A stretch of 26,769 bases of DNA, taken from positions 1-26,769 of the forward strand of contig CABTWP010000027.1 of assembly GCA_902488525.1 (NCBI GenBank), in the 5' to 3' direction. Below are positions 6,583 to 14,391 of this stretch, in pieces. Position 1 is the stretch's first letter. Each line of letters opens with the position of its first letter. A program made the translations under genes and the position numbers. The notes beneath the pieces were generated by a model. That model worked only from the letters and a program-made list of their open reading frames with translations, made no database searches and was not told where the DNA came from. The stretch is from an uncultured Collinsella sp. (GTDB lineage: Bacteria; Actinomycetota; Coriobacteriia; Coriobacteriales; Coriobacteriaceae).

Positions 6583-8562
6583 TTAGTCAACTGGATTGAG
6601 CGCGTCGATCTGCGCAAGCCACAGACGCGAGCTAGCGTCACTCGGCATACGCCAATCGCCGCGCGGGCTGAGCGTCACCGAGCCCACCTTGGGACCATCG
6701 GGCAGGCAGCTGCGCTTAAACTGCTGGGCAAAGAAGCGACGGTAGAACGTACGTAGCCACGTGTGGACGGTCTTGGCGTCGTAGACGCCCTCGAAGCTCT
6801 TGAGCGCCATGCGGTAGATCTTGCCCGGCTCAAAGCCAAAACGCAGCAGGTAGTAGAGGAAGTAGTCGTGCAACTCGTACGGGCCCACCAAATCCTCGGT
6901 CTTCTGCGCAATCTCGCCGTCGCCCGTGGGCGGCAGAAGCTCGGGGGACACCGGCGTATCGAGGATATCGAGCAAGACCTCGGCAATGCGCCCGCCAAAG
7001 ACATCGGCGGCATAGCGTACCAGATGGCGCACAAGCGTCTTGGGCACGCTCGCGTTGACGGCGTACATGCTCATGTGGTCGCCGTTATAGGTAGCCCAGC
7101 CGAGCGCCAGCTCCGACAGGTCGCCCGTGCCAATGACAAAACCGCCAGCCTGGTTGGCCAGATCCATCAGAATCTGCGTACGCTCGCGCGCCTGGCTGTT
7201 CTCGTAGGTCACGTCCTGCACAGCTGGATCATGCTCAATGTCCTTGAAGTGCTGCTCCACAGCCGCGTGGATCGAAACCTCGCGGAAGCTCACACCCAGG
7301 TCGCGAGCGAGCGACTCGGCATTCGACTTGGTGCGATGCGTCGTGCCGAAGCCGGGCATGGACACGGCTGTGATACCAGTGCGCGGCAGCCCCAGTGCAT
7401 CGAAGGCACGCACGGTCACAAGCAGCGCTAGCGTGGAGTCCAAGCCGCCCGAAAGGCCGATAACCGCAGCCTTGGTACCCGTGTGGGCAAGGCGGGTCTT
7501 GAGGCCCGCAGTCTGCAGATCGAGGATCGTCTCGCAGCGCTCGGCCAAGTCGCCGTGGTCGGCCGGCACAAAGGGCGCGCGCGGGAAAACGCGGTCGATA
7601 TCGCAGGCATCGCGCAGGACAGGTTCTTCGGCCAGCACGCCCTCAAACGAAAACTCAACGGTCGTGGCCTCCGGCGCATCGTCGGTGCGCGCCCACGTCG
7701 TCGAGCGACGGCGCTCGGCAACCAGGCGGTCAAGGTCAACGTCGGCGATGGCCATATCGCAGGTAAGCAGTTTGGTGGCGGCGAGCTTGGAGCCATTTTC
7801 GTAGATAAGGTTCTCGCCCGCAAAGACCATGTCGGTCGTGGACTCGCCCTCGCTCGCGTCCGCGTAGGCATAGGCGCAGTACAGGCGTGCGCTCTGGTTA
7901 GAGATGAGGCTGCGGCGGTAATCCGCCTTACCGATAATCTCGTCCGAAGCCGACGGATTGAGGATCACCGTCGCACCGGCAAGCGCCATCTCGGTCGAAG
8001 GGGGCGCCGGCACCCACAGGTCCTCGCAGACTTCAACGCCCAGCACCATATCCTCGGCACCCTCATCACAGCAGCGGTAGACAAGCCCCGAACCCAGCGG
8101 AACCGGACCCTGACCGGCAAATTCAACCCACACGGGATCCGCAGGCGACGGAGCAAACCAGCGACGCTCATAGAACTCGCCATAGTTGGGCAGATACTTC
8201 TTAGCCGTAAGACCCAAAAGCTCACCCGCACAGCACACGGCGGCGCAGTTGTAGATGTTTTCAGCCACCGCAACGGGCAAGCCAACGGTAAAGACGATCG
8301 GCAGCTCACGGGTTTCATCGAGGATGTGCACCAGCGCTGCTTCGCAGGCATGCAGCAGCGTGCGGTTATGGAACAGATCGGCCGCGGTATAGCCGGTCAG
8401 GTTAAGCTCGGGCAGTACCAGCGCGCGAACGCCACGCCCGGCAGCATCGCGAACAGCCGCCAGCGCAACCTCGGCATTGCCCTCGACATCGGCCACGCGA
8501 ATCCGCGGCGAGGCCGCCGCCACACGCAAAAAGCCATCAGACTGAGAAAGGTGAAGATTCAT
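6583..8562 (-). CDS. nadE: Glutamine-dependent NAD+ synthetase
   Basis: A 659-residue two-domain enzyme that makes NAD+ from deamido-NAD+ with ATP and glutamine. Residues of about 10-300 form the nitrilase-type glutaminase with the catalytic triad Glu52 (PELNLTGY), Lys121 (KKYLPNYGEFYE) and Cys179 (VEVCEDLWVP). The synthetase domain has the PP-loop SGGLDS at 371-376 and GTGDLSELALGW further on. It ends with a FKRSCLPDGPKVG...SPRGDWRMPSDAS segment shared with the mycobacterial type. The length matches that type (about 680). GGAG lies eight bases before the ATG. It is divergent from the next gene. A TACAAT at 8611-8616 on the minus strand is a possible -10. Confidence 0.97.
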   Translation of the reverse strand: MNLHLSQSDGFLRVAAASPRIRVADVEGNAEVALAAVRDAAGRGVRALVLPELNLTGYTAADLFHNRTLLHACEAALVHILDETRELPIVFTVGLPVAVAENIYNCAAVCCAGELLGLTAKKYLPNYGEFYERRWFAPSPADPVWVEFAGQGPVPLGSGLVYRCCDEGAEDMVLGVEVCEDLWVPAPPSTEMALAGATVILNPSASDEIIGKADYRRSLISNQSARLYCAYAYADASEGESTTDMVFAGENLIYENGSKLAATKLLTCDMAIADVDLDRLVAERRRSTTWARTDDAPEATTVEFSFEGVLAEEPVLRDACDIDRVFPRAPFVPADHGDLAERCETILDLQTAGLKTRLAHTGTKAAVIGLSGGLDSTLALLVTVRAFDALGLPRTGITAVSMPGFGTTHRTKSNAESLARDLGVSFREVSIHAAVEQHFKDIEHDPAVQDVTYENSQARERTQILMDLANQAGGFVIGTGDLSELALGWATYNGDHMSMYAVNASVPKTLVRHLVRYAADVFGGRIAEVLLDILDTPVSPELLPPTGDGEIAQKTEDLVGPYELHDYFLYYLLRFGFEPGKIYRMALKSFEGVYDAKTVHTWLRTFYRRFFAQQFKRSCLPDGPKVGSVTLSPRGDWRMPSDASSRLWLAQIDALNPVD

Positions 8563-8765
8563 AAGAATGCTCCCGTGCGTAAACGCTATTCAACACAATT
8601 AGCAAGCCCTATTGTAGTTCAACCGCCGGGTGGAACCGCATCCCACCAACTTGGTGAGCAATTGATGAGTTGATGGTATCTGCTAAATGTCACGTACGAT
8701 TCACATCTGGTGGGTACCCTGATGGCTACACGAAACGAAGCAGATTTACACCGGGAGGACCCCGT

Positions 8766-9719
8766 ATGACAACCAAGTACACCGACGCGCCGCGCACGCG
8801 CGTCATGACACCGGCCGCGCTCAACAACGGCGTGCACGAAAACCATTCCATCGGACAGACCATGGCCATCGCGCCCAAAAAGGGCCTGTTCGATGACATT
8901 TCCATTCCTCAGATCATCGCTGGCGCCGCAGCCGCCGCCACAAGTGTCGCGCTTGCTTCCAAGATTGGCATCGCTGGTTCAGTAATTGGCGCCGCCGTGA
9001 GCTCGGTCATCACCGTTGTGTCCTCGCAGGTCTACCGCCACTTTATCTCTGCCAGCGCCAAAGCCCTCAAAGGTACGCACGCCGACGTCGACTACCCCGC
9101 CGGCGCCTATGAGCCCGTTGAGCTTAATGCCGAGGAGCACCTGGGCGGCGCCGCGACCACGCAGGAGATGCGCCAGGTTGCGGGACGCGCGACCACGGCG
9201 CGCGTCGCCCCCAACAGCCTGCGCGCCAAGGCGGCGGCAGAGCGCAGCCAGACACAAAAGAAGGTCATCGTCTTCTCGATCGCCATCGCCATCGTCGCGG
9301 TCATCGCCTGCGCCGGCGCCATCCTTATCACCACTGCCGGTGAGGGTCTGGGCGAGCGTCCCGAGCCAATCCTGTCGTCGCGCACGACCGAGAGCGATGC
9401 AAATGGCAACACTCAGCCGCAGGATCAGCAGGCACAGACGGACGACACGCAAGACAGTCCTACCTCTGCCAATTCGTCCTCGAACACCCAAAACCAATCG
9501 CAGGGCACCGATTCCTCTATGGCCAACAGTGGCACGCCGTCCGGCACGACCGACTCAAGCCAAACGACTGACGGTTCACAGCCGAACACGGGAGGCCAGA
9601 CGAGCGACACCACGTCGGGAACGGGCACGGCAGACAGTAACAACACCAACAGCTCGAGCGGAACCGCTTCCGGCACGGCATCTGACAACTCGAGCCAAGG
9701 CACGGCATCGGGCAACTAA
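8766..9719 (+). CDS. Unrecognised membrane-anchored protein with Ser/Thr-rich tail
   Basis: A 317-residue protein I do not recognise. Residues of about 48-90 are hydrophobic and Ala/Gly/Val-rich (one or two membrane passes or a hairpin). A charged linker follows, then a clear membrane helix at about 167-190 after SQTQKK. By the positive-inside rule the last 125 residues are outside. They are a low-complexity Ser/Thr/Gly/Asn/Gln tail with no LPxTG sorting motif. The start ATG at 8766 is preceded by GGGAGGA and replaces a longer frame from 8670. Such tails often act as flexible stalks or glycosylation targets. That is inference only. Confidence 0.7.
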   Translation: MTTKYTDAPRTRVMTPAALNNGVHENHSIGQTMAIAPKKGLFDDISIPQIIAGAAAAATSVALASKIGIAGSVIGAAVSSVITVVSSQVYRHFISASAKALKGTHADVDYPAGAYEPVELNAEEHLGGAATTQEMRQVAGRATTARVAPNSLRAKAAAERSQTQKKVIVFSIAIAIVAVIACAGAILITTAGEGLGERPEPILSSRTTESDANGNTQPQDQQAQTDDTQDSPTSANSSSNTQNQSQGTDSSMANSGTPSGTTDSSQTTDGSQPNTGGQTSDTTSGTGTADSNNTNSSSGTASGTASDNSSQGTASGN

Positions 9720-9754
9720 GCACGTTTGCCTCTCATAGATAACCGACCTGTACA

Positions 9755-9786
9755 ACGGGCGCGAATCGAAAGCGGTTCGCGCCCGT
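9755..9786 (+). terminator. Hairpin after the membrane-anchored protein gene
   Basis: Eleven-bp arms ACGGGCGCGAA and TTCGCGCCCGT enclose a ten-base loop, followed by TTGCCTT. The stem is strong and the T-tract is poor. It lies 35 bases behind the stop. Confidence 0.65.
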
Positions 9787-9824
9787 TTGCCTTGGGCGCC
9801 GCCATGGCGAACGCCATGCGATGG

Positions 9825-9847
9825 TAAGATGCTTTACATGTGTAAAG
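9825..9847 (+). promoter_or_regulatory. Extended -10 promoter with an operator-like palindrome at the start site
   Basis: TGGTAAGAT (TAAGAT at 9825-9830, preceded by TGG) fits an extended -10, and no good -35 is visible. Directly after it is CTTTACA-TG-TGTAAAG (9832-9847), a perfect 7-bp inverted repeat with a two-base centre covering the expected start site. It ends just before the AGAGGAGA ribosome site. This fits a repressor operator for the next gene. The regulator is unknown. Confidence 0.5.
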
Positions 9848-9859
9848 AGGAGATTTGCC

Positions 9860-11167
9860 ATGAGCAAGACAATAATTAGGCCCACGCTTTCGCTGGGCAA
9901 CCACATCTATCTGTATCGCCTGCTGCGCGATGCGATTGGATGTGGCAAGCAAACGTTTATGACGCAGGTCGAGGAGGCGCTCGCCGCTGGCGACATGACC
10001 GCTTATGACCTGGGCTTCGAGTCCACGCGCGAGTTGCTCGAGGAACTCGACGACTGCATTAAGCTGACCGTCTTTAAAGGCGGCCGCCTGTATGCCACGG
10101 TCATCGCCAACGAGGCCTGGGATGCTGCGCTTGCCAAGGGCGAGGACAAGCCCAAGACCGCCAAGGGCGCCAAGCAGTCCTACAAAAAGAAAAAGCGCGG
10201 TGAGAAGGACCTCAAGGCCGTGCGCCCCAAGCACGTTAAGCGTCCCGAGCCCGAAGCCATGGTTGAAGCCGCGCCGGAACCCGAGCCCGAGACAGAGATC
10301 GAAGTCGCTATTGAGGTAACGGCAGAAGCCGAAACCGAAATCGCCGCCACGACCGATCCCAAAGTCATGTCAGAGCAGGAAGCCACTGTGGAGCTCAACG
10401 AAGCGCCCAAGTCGACAACCGAAGAAGCCGCTGACCAACCCGAGCCGCCTGCGTTCCAAAACAGCGATGTCTTTGGCGACGAGGCCGAGGACGATCAGTC
10501 CGACGAGCCCACAGATCAAGACGCTACCGAGTCGGCGCCGGAACCCGAGACGCCGCAGCCCGCCATCTCGCTCACGGTCGTCTATGACCCCGAGAATGCC
10601 AATGCCGGCATCACCACCATGGCATCCACGCCCATCGAGGCAAAGTCGAGCGTCGAGAATGAGAGCGCGACGCAGGTTGAGGTTGAAACTGAAGCTGCAG
10701 ACGCGCCCGTCACCGTGAAGCCCGCAGATTCCACAATCAAGCCGAAGACGACGCTGGAGTTCGCACCCGTCATCGAATCCGTGCCCGCCTCTGCTTGCGA
10801 CCAAATTCCCGCACCGGCACCGGCTTCGGTACTCGCAGAGGCCCCAACCCCCGCACCCGTAGCGCCCGCCATCCCCGAGGACTTCCCCGTCGATTTCGCA
10901 ACCGAGGTCTTCTGCCCCGGCCCGCTTCTGCACCAGCTGTCGACCTATCTCCCCTACGGCGCCGATACCCTCGGCATTGTCGGCGAGTACTACTGGATCG
11001 CCCGCGAGCGCGGTACCATCGAGGCCGCGCGAAACCGCGCAAGCTTCCCCCTGCGCTACACGCAGGCCGGCGAGCGCCGCGAGGTTGCCGTGCGCATCCG
11101 CCGCAATACCACCGGTGGCCTCGGATCCACCTGGGCCATCGATAAAGTCGAAGAACCCGGGCAGTAA
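9860..11167 (+). CDS. Unrecognised protein with two small domains and a long acidic linker
   Basis: A 435-residue protein I do not recognise. Residues 1 to about 95 form a compact domain (HIYLYRLLRDAIG, then a GFESTRELLEELDD helix and GGRLYAT strand). This layout resembles LOTUS/OST-HTH winged-helix domains, but only weakly. Residues of about 96-125 are Lys-rich (KKKKRGEK). Residues of about 130-350 are a low-complexity Glu/Pro/Ala/Thr linker. The last 85 residues are a second globular domain (PGPLLHQLSTYLPYG...VAVRIRRNTTGG). There is no signal peptide or membrane helix. The ATG at 9860 follows AGAGGAGA. A basic patch beside an acidic tether suggests nucleic-acid or scaffold work, which is speculation. 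Confidence 0.65.
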   Translation: MSKTIIRPTLSLGNHIYLYRLLRDAIGCGKQTFMTQVEEALAAGDMTAYDLGFESTRELLEELDDCIKLTVFKGGRLYATVIANEAWDAALAKGEDKPKTAKGAKQSYKKKKRGEKDLKAVRPKHVKRPEPEAMVEAAPEPEPETEIEVAIEVTAEAETEIAATTDPKVMSEQEATVELNEAPKSTTEEAADQPEPPAFQNSDVFGDEAEDDQSDEPTDQDATESAPEPETPQPAISLTVVYDPENANAGITTMASTPIEAKSSVENESATQVEVETEAADAPVTVKPADSTIKPKTTLEFAPVIESVPASACDQIPAPAPASVLAEAPTPAPVAPAIPEDFPVDFATEVFCPGPLLHQLSTYLPYGADTLGIVGEYYWIARERGTIEAARNRASFPLRYTQAGERREVAVRIRRNTTGGLGSTWAIDKVEEPGQ

Positions 11168-11171
11168 CGAC

Positions 11172-11207
11172 AAACGGCTCAAATCCAAATCAGGATTTGA
11201 GCCGTTT
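11172..11207 (+). terminator. Strong intrinsic terminator
   Basis: Fifteen-bp perfect arms (AAACGGCTCAAATCC and its complement) with loop AAATCA run into TTTTTATTTG, starting five bases after the stop of the preceding gene. Confidence 0.92.
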
Positions 11208-11238
11208 TTATTTGTTGATGTTGCGTAACCAACAGCGA

Positions 11239-11338
11239 GCGGGCCGCAAGTGCCCCAGGTTGCCGTGAAAGAGGAGCGACGCGTACTTCGATACGCGAGC
11301 GACGGCTTGAACGGCAAGATGGGGTGCTTGCGACCCGC
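11239..11338. ncRNA. Candidate structured RNA element, 100-nt segmented hairpin
   Basis: The segment folds end to end. GCGGG 11239-11243 pairs with CCCGC 11334-11338. CGCAAG 11245-11250 pairs with CTTGCG 11327-11332. UG·GU wobbles plus CCCCA 11253-11257 pair with TGGGG 11320-11324. A GG/GA step follows, then TTGCCGT 11260-11266 with ACGGCAA 11311-11317. A symmetric 13/13 internal loop comes next, in which both sides contain GCGA. The tip is CGCGTA 11280-11285 with TACGCG 11292-11297, closed by CUUCGA. The strand is not decidable because it folds either way. It lies between a terminator and the 3' end of ettA. No promoter is obvious. It should be compared with the Rfam Collinsella-1 motif. Confidence 0.55.
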
Positions 11339-11351
11339 GCAGCGTCGAGCA

Positions 11352-11378
11352 GTTACGCGGTTTGGAAAACCGCGTAAC
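11352..11378. repeat. Palindromic repeat GTTACGCGGTTT-N3-AAACCGCGTAAC
   Basis: Perfect 12-bp arms with a three-base centre lie three bases from the ettA stop. It has no T-tract on either strand, so it is not a standard terminator. The same core occurs at 1607-1630. The left arm GTTACGC can instead pair with GCGTAAC at 11223-11229, enclosing the structured element between. Confidence 0.65.
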
Positions 11379-11381
11379 GAT

Positions 11382-13061
11382 CTAGTCGCGCGTCAGCTTA
11401 CGGTGGATACGATGCGGCTGGGCTGCGTCCTCGCCAAGGCGCTCGATGCGGTTGGCCTGATAGGCCTCGAAGTTGCCCTCAAACCAATACCAGTTGCCCG
11501 GATTCTCGTCGGTGCCCTCCCACGCTAGAATGTGCGTGGCGACGCGGTCCAGGAACATACGGTCGTGGCTAATGACCACCGAGCAGCCCGGGAACTCGAG
11601 CAGCGCCGCTTCGAGCGAGGACAGCGTCTCGACGTCGAGGTCATTCGTGGGCTCGTCGAGAAGCAGCAGGTTGCCGCCCTGCTTGAGCGTGAGTGCCAAG
11701 TTCAGACGGTTGCGCTCGCCACCGGATAGTACGCCAGCGCGCTTCTGCTGGTCCTGGCCCTTAAAGCCAAAGCTCGCCACATAAGCGCGGCTCGGAACCT
11801 CAGTCTCGCCGACCATCATGTGGTCCAGGCCATCCGAGACGACCTCCCACAGGTTCTTATCGGGGTCGATGCCGGAACGGTTCTGGTCGACGTAAGAAAT
11901 CTTGACGGTCTCGCCCACCTCGAGCTCGCCCGAAGTCAGCGGCTCCAGACCCACAATCGTCTTGAACAGCGTGGTCTTACCGACGCCGTTGGGGCCGATG
12001 ACGCCCACGATGCCGTTGCGCGGCAGGGTGAACGAAAGGTCGTCGATAAGCACGCGGCCATCGAACTCTTTGTGCAGGTGATGGGCCTCGAGCACCTTGT
12101 TGCCCAAACGCGGGCCCACAGGAATGCGAATGTCGGTCCAGTCGAGCTTCTGGCTTGCGCGGGCCTCGGCCTCCATCTCCTCGTAGCGAGCCAGACGGGC
12201 CTTGTTCTTGGCCTGGCGAGCCTTGGGCGAGCTGCGTACCCACTCGAGTTCGGCCTCCATGCGCTTGGCGAGCTTGGCATCGCGGTTGCCCTGCGCCTCG
12301 ATACGGGCAGCCTTGGTCTCCAGATACGTGGAGTAGTTGCCCTTGTAGGGATAAAGGTGGCCGCGGTCGACCTCGCAGATCCACTCGGCAACGTTATCCA
12401 GGAAGTAGCGATCGTGCGTGACGGCAAGCACCGCGCCCTGGTAGTTGTGCAGGAAGTGCTCGAGCCACAGGATCGACTCGGCGTCCAGGTGGTTCGTGGG
12501 CTCGTCGAGCAGCAGCAGGTCGGGAGCCTCGAGCAGCAGCTTGCACAGGGCCACACGGCGGCGCTCGCCGCCGGAAAGCACGTTGACCGGCATGTCGGAA
12601 TCGGGCAGCTGCAGGGCGTCCATGGCCTGGCCGAGCTTGGAATCGATATCCCAGCCGTCGGCGGCGTCGATCTCGTCCTGGAGCTTTCCCATCTCGGCCA
12701 TGAGGGCGTCCATGTCACAGTCCGGGTCGCACATCTCCTCGCCGATCTTGTTGAAGCGATCGACCTTGGCGATCATGTCGCCAAATGCCATGCGCACGTT
12801 CTCGATGACGGTCTTGTCGTCGTCGAGCGGCGGCTCCTGCTGCAGGATACCCACGGTGTAGCCGGGGGTGAGCCTGGCATCACCGTTGGAGACCTCCTCG
12901 ATGCCGGCCATGATCTTGAGCAGGGTCGACTTGCCCATACCGTTGGGGCCCACGACGCCGATCTTGGCACCGGGGTAGAAGCTCAGGGTCACGTCGTCAA
13001 GGATTACCTTGTCGCCATGGGCCTTGCGAGCCTGATACATCCGGTAGATAAACTCCGCCAT
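11382..13061 (-). CDS. ettA: ABC-F translation factor, energy-dependent translational throttle EttA
   Basis: A 559-residue cytoplasmic ABC-F protein with two ATPase domains and no membrane part. EttA binds the ribosomal E site and gates the first elongation steps according to the ATP/ADP ratio. The first Walker A GPNGMGKST is at 38-46, followed by signature LSGGERRR and LLLLDEPTNHLDAES. The inter-domain linker contains the ELEWVRSSPKARQAKNKARLARYEE P-site-tRNA-interaction region. The second half has GPNGVGKTT, LSGGERNR and LLLDEPTNDLD. The length and the EttA-specific arm insertion in domain one (residues of about 95-130) match the E. coli protein (555). AAAGGA lies 12 bases before the ATG, rather far. 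Confidence 0.95.
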   Translation of the reverse strand: MAEFIYRMYQARKAHGDKVILDDVTLSFYPGAKIGVVGPNGMGKSTLLKIMAGIEEVSNGDARLTPGYTVGILQQEPPLDDDKTVIENVRMAFGDMIAKVDRFNKIGEEMCDPDCDMDALMAEMGKLQDEIDAADGWDIDSKLGQAMDALQLPDSDMPVNVLSGGERRRVALCKLLLEAPDLLLLDEPTNHLDAESILWLEHFLHNYQGAVLAVTHDRYFLDNVAEWICEVDRGHLYPYKGNYSTYLETKAARIEAQGNRDAKLAKRMEAELEWVRSSPKARQAKNKARLARYEEMEAEARASQKLDWTDIRIPVGPRLGNKVLEAHHLHKEFDGRVLIDDLSFTLPRNGIVGVIGPNGVGKTTLFKTIVGLEPLTSGELEVGETVKISYVDQNRSGIDPDKNLWEVVSDGLDHMMVGETEVPSRAYVASFGFKGQDQQKRAGVLSGGERNRLNLALTLKQGGNLLLLDEPTNDLDVETLSSLEAALLEFPGCSVVISHDRMFLDRVATHILAWEGTDENPGNWYWFEGNFEAYQANRIERLGEDAAQPHRIHRKLTRD

Positions 13062-13157
13062 TTGCCTGTTTTATCCTTTCTACCTGCTGTTTCCCTATTC
13101 TTGTTTCGCTTTAGTGGAAACGAAATGAGGAAATCAGCTCTGAAACGTAACGAAAAA

Positions 13158-13179
13158 GGGGCATGGTTGCCCACGCCCC
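13158..13179 (-). terminator. Terminator of the sdpRI-like operon
   Basis: On the minus strand GGGGC-GTGG and CCAT-GCCCC arms (with one G·U pair) close a short loop and are followed by TTTTTCG. It lies about 70 bases after the sdpI-like stop. A run of nine C's (13176-13184) borders it and could be length-variable. Confidence 0.85.
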
Positions 13180-13249
13180 CCCCCTAATACTACCTGGGAA
13201 AAGTCCCCCGGAACACACCATGAACTGCGTACGCTAGTTTTCCGCAACC

Positions 13250-13954
13250 TTAGCGAACGGCTCGCTGCGATTTGCGCCACAGCAGATACGAGTAGACGTA
13301 GACGGCTCCGACCGAACCAAACGCCAGAACCGCAATCACCGCGGCGACGACTTCACTCGAAAGCACGCTACCCACAACGCCCATCACTATCAAGCCGACA
13401 CCCAGCACCATAAAGCAGGCACCGCCAAAGCGCTGCGTACGGCGCCAGTTCTCGGGATCGGCAAGCGCCCAAGGTGCCTTGATACCGAGCGTATAGTTCT
13501 GCTTCACACGCGGCAAGTAGTTGCCTACGCCGATGAACAGCAAACCGACAACACCGGAAATAAGCACGTTGACCGAACCGACCGCCGGCACCACGCCCCA
13601 GACCGTAAGCTCTCCCAGCCAGCTTATGGCGCACATGAACAAGGTGAAGGCGATTACGAAGCCCTGGTAGAACTTGCCCGAGGTTCGATATGCCTCACCT
13701 TTGGGGTCGATGCGCGGCACCACGCAGAACATTGCGAGAAGCGCCAGAGGCAGCGCGCCGAGCGCGGAGGCCATCCAGCTAGGACCCCAACCGTCGACGG
13801 CGCCGTTCGCGCCCCAGTGCGTGGGAATCTGCGCAGGCAAGCTCGGCATCACCATGAGGTGCGCTACGACATTGGCGGCGCACAGAGCGACCAGCGCAAT
13901 CCACACGCGCGACGATACCCCCGTGGGGTGAATGCCCTTGTTTTCGTTATTCAT
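13250..13954 (-). CDS. sdpI: SdpI-family membrane protein (immunity/signal-receptor type)
   Basis: A 234-residue polytopic protein with about six membrane helices. The N-terminal half carries the DUF1648 signature LPAQIPTHWGANGAVDGWG between helices one and two. The second half has the SdpI signature NYTLGIKAPWALADPENWRRTQRFGG. In Bacillus subtilis SdpI protects against the SdpC cannibalism toxin and sequesters the repressor SdpR at the membrane. The start overlaps the stop of the ArsR gene by eight bases, with GAAGGTGATAAGG upstream, so the two are translated together. No sdpC-like gene is in the window. The toxin it answers, if any, is unknown. The gene symbol is by family resemblance. Confidence 0.88.
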   Translation of the reverse strand: MNNENKGIHPTGVSSRVWIALVALCAANVVAHLMVMPSLPAQIPTHWGANGAVDGWGPSWMASALGALPLALLAMFCVVPRIDPKGEAYRTSGKFYQGFVIAFTLFMCAISWLGELTVWGVVPAVGSVNVLISGVVGLLFIGVGNYLPRVKQNYTLGIKAPWALADPENWRRTQRFGGACFMVLGVGLIVMGVVGSVLSSEVVAAVIAVLAFGSVGAVYVYSYLLWRKSQRAVR

Positions 13955-14225
13955 CCTTATCACCTTCAGTGTTTGTAAAGCCCATAAACCAGCCAATTAA
14001 ATCCTGCATGACGGTGGTGTTTAAGCTGTATACGATGTTTTGGCCATGGCGCTCGTCGGTCACCAACCCGGCATTTTTGAGCGTCGCCAAGTGATGGCTT
14101 AGCGACGGCTTACTGATATCGAAATGCTCGGCAAGCTCCCCCGCCGTGCAATTGCCCTCGCGCAGCAACTCCAAAATGCGCCGTCGCGTTGGATCGGCAA
14201 GCGCCTTAAAACCCTCTCCCGGCAT
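13947..14225 (-). CDS. sdpR: ArsR-family repressor, SdpR-like
   Basis: A 92-residue winged-helix protein (Bacillus SdpR is 90). FKALADPTRRRILELLREG opens the ArsR fold, and the recognition region is at about residues 32-55 (GELAEHFDISKPSLSHHLATLKNAGLV). The ArsR metal-box cysteines are absent: the only Cys is in GNCTAGEL. This argues for control by partner binding rather than metal. The start at 14225 is chosen for AGGAGG four bases upstream. Two in-frame ATGs at 14243 and 14240 are alternatives. It overlaps sdpI and is expected to repress its own operon through the inverted repeat at 14274-14297. Confidence 0.9.
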   Translation of the reverse strand: MPGEGFKALADPTRRRILELLREGNCTAGELAEHFDISKPSLSHHLATLKNAGLVTDERHGQNIVYSLNTTVMQDLIGWFMGFTNTEGDKDE

Positions 14226-14259
14226 AAGACCTCCTCTCATCATCTCTCATGACGCGCAC

Positions 14260-14297
14260 ACTATACTCGATATTTAGATGTTTGTCTAACTATCTAA
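14260..14297 (-). promoter_or_regulatory. sdpRI-like promoter with overlapping operator
   Basis: On the minus strand the -35 is TAGACA (14283-14288) and the -10 is TATAGT (14260-14265), with a 17-base spacer. An inverted repeat TTAGAT/ATCTAA (14274-14279 and 14292-14297) straddles the -35, as expected for an ArsR repressor. A second match, TAGATGTT at 14275-14282 with AACATCTA at 14304-14311, reaches toward the divergent promoter. Confidence 0.7.
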
Positions 14298-14311
14298 TAC
14301 AGGAACATCTA

Positions 14312-14340
14312 TAGAACATTCGTTCGTATTTAGCTACAAT
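14312..14340 (+). promoter_or_regulatory. Probable promoter of the 28-residue peptide gene
   Basis: TACAAT (14335-14340) is a good -10. TAGAAC (14312-14317) is a weak -35 at 17-base spacing. Transcripts would begin near 14347, giving a leader of about 45 bases. The AACATCTA half-site (14304-14311) abuts the -35, so SdpR could act here too. Confidence 0.5.
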
Positions 14341-14363
14341 GGAAGTTGAAGCAGATGGGCCAG

Positions 14364-14384
14364 CTCCCTCTACCCGAGAAGGAG
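14364..14384 (+). promoter_or_regulatory. Stem-loop hiding the Shine-Dalgarno of the small peptide
   Basis: CTCCCTCT (14364-14371) pairs with AGAAGGAG (14377-14384) across an ACCCG loop, with one C/A mismatch. AAGGAG is the ribosome site, seven bases before the ATG at 14392. Occluding the ribosome site in this way is common in type I toxin mRNAs. Confidence 0.6.
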
Positions 14385-14391
14385 ATGGACT

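Noticed and set aside
13176..13184. Nine-C homopolymer as a phase-variation tract
   Set aside because: It lies between a terminator and a stop codon, in no reading frame or promoter, so it can only vary silently.
11820..13187. 455-codon plus-strand frame opposite ettA
   Set aside because: It mirrors a certain ABC-F gene on the other strand, has no ribosome site and a biased Val/Leu/His/Gly composition.
14226..14243. Upstream ATGs for the SdpR-like protein
   Set aside because: They have no ribosome site, and the AGGAGG sits between them and the ATG at 14225.
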